Of a stretch of DNA of 64,000 nt, positions 63,601 to 64,000 are shown in pieces (position 1 is the first letter of the stretch; each line of letters begins with the position of its first letter). The DNA is from Neorhizobium galegae. GTDB lineage: Bacteria > Pseudomonadota > Alphaproteobacteria > Rhizobiales > Rhizobiaceae. Below the pieces are notes generated by a model. The model saw only the letters and a program-made list of their open reading frames with translations, was not told where the DNA came from and ran no database searches. The position numbers and the translations under genes are program-made. The stretch spans positions 248,001-312,000 of the forward strand of contig NZ_JAGIPH010000005.1 in assembly GCF_017877135.1 (NCBI RefSeq), written 5' to 3'.

Positions 63601-63795
63601 TTCGCCGGTCACGAGCGCCACATGCTTTGCGCCGACCTTTTCCACCACGCGCGTATAGACCTCGCGCGCCAAAAGGCGAAGCGGCAGGCCGATCACGCCG
63701 GATCCATGCGCCACCATCCGTTCGATGGCGAAATGCGTTTTGCCGGTGTTTGTCGGGCCGAGGACCGCGGTGACGCCGCGACCGCTCAAGATCAT
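60628..63795 (-). CDS. SUV3-like superfamily 2 helicase with disordered Arg/Gly-rich tail
   Basis: A 1055-residue protein. The helicase core (about 1-330) has Walker A LGPTNTGKTHFAIER, motif II VAIDEVQLAGD (DEVQ, as in SUV3), YLVATDAIGMGLNLDVDHVAF and QIAGRAGRH. A SUV3-like C-terminal region follows up to about residue 800. From about 830 the sequence is Ala/Glu/Pro-rich, then Arg/Gly/Asp-rich (GGRPQGDRRQQGNRHGANAG, GDRPPRGDRPDRQDRGDRND), probably disordered and RNA-binding. Mitochondrial SUV3 unwinds RNA in the degradosome. The start at 63795 (MILSGRGVTAVLGPTNTGK) is family-like; the frame extends 63 codons upstream without features. Confidence 0.9.
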   Translation of the reverse strand: MILSGRGVTAVLGPTNTGKTHFAIERMVAHGSGVIGLPLRLLAREVYTRVVEKVGAKHVALVTGEEKISPPNARFSVCTVEAMPRETKAAFVAIDEVQLAGDLERGHIFTDRILHLRGREETLLLGAGTMRPILEKLLPGITVVERPRLSTLFYAGQKKITRLPQRSAIVAFSADEVYAIAELIRRQRGGAAVVLGALSPRTRNAQVGLYQAGDVEYLVATDAIGMGLNLDVDHVAFAQDRKFDGYQFRNLNPGELGQIAGRAGRHLKDGTFGVTGQVQPFDDELVERIEGHHFDQVKVLQWRSKQLDFSSLRDLRASLDMAPAIAGLTRALPATDMQALDYLARYPEIRDVATTPERVEILWEACALPDYRRITPAQHADLISTLFSDLVRYGTVNENFMAEQVQRADRTDGEIDTLSARIAQIRTWTYVSNRPGWLAHPTHWQEKTREIEDRLSDALHERLTKRFVDRRTSVLMKRLRENAMLEAEISVNGDVFVEGHHVGQLAGFRFTPVSGTEGPDAKAVQGAAQKALALEFEARAARLYACGNSDLAVGSDGTVRWLGDPVARLAAADHIMHPRLILLADEQLTGNARDHVAARLERYVNHHIATVLKPLDDLSRAEDLQGLAKGLAFQLVENLGVLFRRDVADEVKTLDQDARASMRRYGIRFGAYHIFMPALLKPAPAELITLLWALKNDGLDKPGYGDLIPALAAGRTSVVTDPTFERNFYKLAGFRFLGKRAVRVDILERLADLIRPLLQWKPGSTARPEGAYDGRRFTTTTAMLSILGATPDDMEEILKGLGYRADAVKPEEAQAYLASQQPATAAAAEQAGPDAASEGDDADASAPEAAAPAEVSGETAAATSPADEPAVAETAAPEAAASADETGASAADAGLTAETAGEPVAVEEAKPVLLWRPGGGRSDNQRSGGRPQGDRRQQGNRHGANAGNAGEARTGEGRRDSRRSDERPEQGARPNREGGQPNRGGANRGDRRPEGKGDRPPRGDRPDRQDRGDRNDRGKSAQPARFEAKPPRKEKPIDPDSPFAKLAALKEQMKK

Positions 63796-64000
63796 GGGCT
63801 GAGAATTCAAAGCATTATCCGCGCATCGTGTCCGGCTGCACCACGATCGCGCACAGCCCCCGAACACATGGCGATCCGTAGCCGATAAGGCAAGCCGCAA
63901 GAGGCCGGACGGCGCGTTTTGGATCGAAATTCCGCAAACAGGCGCCATTTGCCGCGCCAAACTGCCATTGGCATGCGGGAACACGCTGCGAACGAATCAG

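Overview
This 64 kb window is a chromosomal segment from an alphaproteobacterium of the Rhizobiales, most likely Rhizobiaceae (Agrobacterium/Rhizobium/Shinella-like). The evidence is: a CcmABCDG heme-export operon, an Ala/Glu-tailed L19, the ffh-chorismate mutase-rpsP-rimM-trmD-rplS block, a CenR-type regulator, a SAM-II riboswitch in front of metA, an ExoD homologue, an RpoH2-like sigma factor with an EcfG-type promoter, a CarD/FdxA/S4/SUV3-like helicase cluster, and a Rhizobiales-style intergenic palindromic mosaic element. Genus and species cannot be fixed from the sequence alone. Most of the window is GC-rich, densely packed core genome. No phage, insertion sequence, CRISPR array or rRNA operon was seen.

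Layout. 0-3.5 kb: end of a DUF2585 protein, then ccmABCDG on the minus strand with a palindromic mosaic repeat between ccmA and ccmB. 3.7-9 kb: aconitase acnA with a candidate Irr operator, a secreted DUF1223 protein, a Tat-exported MBL-fold hydrolase, and an orphan VapB-like antitoxin followed by a 29-codon relic of vapC. 9.2-14.7 kb: ffh, chorismate mutase, rpsP, rimM, trmD, an opposing TauE/SafE permease, rplS. 14.7-18.4 kb: class D beta-lactamase, an amino-acid ABC transporter lacking its ATPase, and a GAF-GGDEF protein. 18.7-23.1 kb: leuC, a DMT transporter, an L,D-transpeptidase, cenR and a cyclic-nucleotide-binding protein. 23.1-23.8 kb: one low-GC, glycine-repeat membrane protein that looks acquired. 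23.9-28.1 kb: xthA, lolA-like, ftsK. 28.4-31 kb: DUF2628 protein and the glnK-amtB nitrogen operon with sigma-54 and NtrC-like sites. 31-36.2 kb: tesB, a UbiH-family hydroxylase, Trm112, a Lon N-domain protein, CnoX-like thioredoxin, PrdX-like deacylase, tRNA-Gly(GCC).

36.3-38.8 kb holds two divergent citrate-synthase homologues, one fused to a MerR-like DNA-binding domain, with a palindrome between them. 38.8-44 kb: ECF sigma/anti-sigma pair, a BAX-inhibitor-1 protein, ExoD, an aminotransferase, agmatinase. 44-48.4 kb: galM and a minus-strand series moxR - SAM-II riboswitch - metA - VWA (CoxE-like), in which metA sits between two genes that usually work as a pair. 49-52 kb: thiamine diphosphokinase, a Uup-like ABC-F protein, a receiver-only response regulator. 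52.3-55.7 kb: TPP riboswitch and thiBPQ. 56-64 kb: M48 lipoprotein protease with LysM, rpoH2, carD, fdxA, S4 protein and a large SUV3-like helicase with a disordered, Arg/Gly-rich tail.

No complete, clearly novel multigene defence or biosynthetic system was found. The most interesting signals are regulatory or evolutionary: the paired citrate synthases with a candidate operator, a VWA gene downstream of a SAM-II riboswitch, CtrA-like boxes before ftsK and a receiver gene, the deleted vapC, the foreign glycine-repeat gene, and the terminator hairpin that contains the xthA ribosome-binding site. All starts, motifs and sites were read by eye; no database search or alignment was run.
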